Assembly: GCA_040901465.1 (NCBI GenBank)
Contig: JBBDYN010000028.1
Span: 310,001 to 374,000 of the forward strand
Direction of reading: 5' to 3'
From: JAUSIF01 sp040901465
GTDB taxonomy: Bacteria > Pseudomonadota > Alphaproteobacteria > Rhizobiales > Xanthobacteraceae
Length of the DNA: 64,000 bases
Shown: positions 63,426 to 64,000 of the stretch, piece by piece
Numbering within the stretch: the first letter of the stretch is position 1
Layout of the letters: every line of letters begins with the position of its first letter
Notes under the pieces: generated by a model
What the model was told of the DNA's origin: nothing
Database searches by the model: none
What the model saw: the letters and a program-made list of their open reading frames with translations, nothing else
Translations under genes and position numbers: made by a program

Positions 63426-64000
63426 ATGCTCCCGACGTTTCGCCGTGAAAAGAACGCCCATGCCCGCGGCTTCGTTCCCGTCGCGGGCTGCGATGAGGCC
63501 GGGCGCGGACCCTGGGCCGGGCCGGTGGTCGCCGCCGCGGTCATTCTCGACCCCGCCTGCGTGCCGAGGGGCCTCGCCGATTCCAAGTTGCTCGATCCCG
63601 AGCGCCGCGAAGAATTGTTTCTCGAAATCTGCGCCTGCGCCGAAGTGGCGGTCGCGCTCGCGCCGCCCGCGCGCATCGACCGCGACAATATTCTGCGCGC
63701 GAGTCTCTGGGCGCTGGCGCGCGCGGTCTGCGCCTTGCCGCGCACGCCGAAGCTCGTGTTCGTCGACGGCCCGTACCGGCCGCCGCTCGCCGACGCATTC
63801 GCGGTGGAGCCGGTGATCGACGGCGACCGCCTGATCGCCTCCGTCGCCGCCGCCTCGGTCGTCGCCAAGGTCACGCGCGATCGGCTGATGAGCCGGCTTG
63901 GCATGGCGTTTCCCGGCTATGGCTTCGAGAAGCACAAAGGCTACGGCACTGGCCTTCATGCCGAGGCCCTGCAGCGGCACGGACCGACCCTGCATCACCG
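63426..64000 (+). CDS. rnhB: Ribonuclease HII (3' end outside the window)
   Basis: Removes single ribonucleotides and RNA from DNA hybrids. CDEAGRGPWAGPVVAAAVI gives the catalytic Asp23-Glu24; VDGPYRP (Asp114) and IDGDRLIASVAAASVVAKVTRD (Asp134) supply the others. FEKHKGYGT near the end is typical. The frame is open to the window edge. The ATG at 63426 is preferred; a GTG at 63396 with a G-rich stretch upstream is also possible. It is divergent from the zinc peptidase gene. Confidence 0.92.
   Translation, partial: MLPTFRREKNAHARGFVPVAGCDEAGRGPWAGPVVAAAVILDPACVPRGLADSKLLDPERREELFLEICACAEVAVALAPPARIDRDNILRASLWALARAVCALPRTPKLVFVDGPYRPPLADAFAVEPVIDGDRLIASVAAASVVAKVTRDRLMSRLGMAFPGYGFEKHKGYGTGLHAEALQRHGPTLHH

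Noticed and set aside
63255..63998. Minus-strand frame of 247 codons at the window end
   Set aside because: Antisense to rnhB, whose catalytic residues are clear on the plus strand.

Overview
The window is 64 kb of GC-rich chromosomal DNA from an alphaproteobacterium, most likely of the order Hyphomicrobiales (Rhizobiales) near Bradyrhizobium, Rhodopseudomonas or Xanthobacteraceae. The reasons are the CcrM-type GANTC methyltransferase, the split F0 b/b' genes with atpI-atpB-atpE, a hisS-hisZ-hisG unit, a BcsS-family protein, the smc/dsbA/DUF721/mutY neighbourhood, and many short GTCAT...ATGAC palindromic repeats of the type common in this order. Almost everything is core chromosome. I see no tRNA, rRNA, CRISPR array, phage or insertion sequence.

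Layout. 0.1-4.2 kb: a short hypothetical protein, a secreted HExxH protein, an L,D-transpeptidase, an MFS transporter and a TauE/SafE permease. 4.26-6.5 kb: groES-groEL behind a perfect CIRCE operator. 6.7-10 kb: a nitrate/sulfonate/taurine-type ABC importer plus a RidA-like protein. This block is flanked by groEL and a second copy of the groEL 3' end. 10.2-12.4 kb: a two-gene membrane sugar/polyol dehydrogenase, divergent from 12.6-15.8 kb, which holds a BcsA-like glycosyltransferase and BcsS. 15.9-18.8 kb: a TRAP transporter. 19.1-20.8 kb: an SbmA/BacA-type ABC exporter. 21-25 kb: hisG, hisZ and hisS. 25-32 kb: an orphan sigma-54 regulator, an omega-aminotransferase, a TipF-like degenerate EAL protein, a HAD hydrolase, cheZ and cheY. 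32-40 kb: ribF, ileS, lspA, a secreted protein and an M16 peptidase pair. 40.3-43.8 kb: a lipoprotein and the ATP synthase F0 operon. 44-56.4 kb: smc, a two-gene interruption (DoxX, CocE-like hydrolase), then dsbA-like, DUF721, mutY, RidA, a KefC/YbaL antiporter, a broken porin and ccrM. 56.5-64 kb: VOC protein, radical SAM protein, small GT2, MarR-GNAT fusion, an operon of zinc peptidase/moaB/membrane protein/NDH-2, and rnhB running off the end.

The most unusual points are these. (1) A 99-bp palindromic repeat sits in frame inside ileS and adds about 33 residues to an essential synthetase. (2) Both ileS and hisS contain internal stretches of clearly lower GC than the rest of the gene. (3) A 44-nt exact duplication of the groEL 3' end brackets the ABC-RidA block. 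(4) A minimal BcsA-like/BcsS locus has a degenerate PilZ domain and no BcsB or BcsC. None of these amounts to a proven new system. The in-frame palindrome in ileS is the strongest candidate for something under-described.
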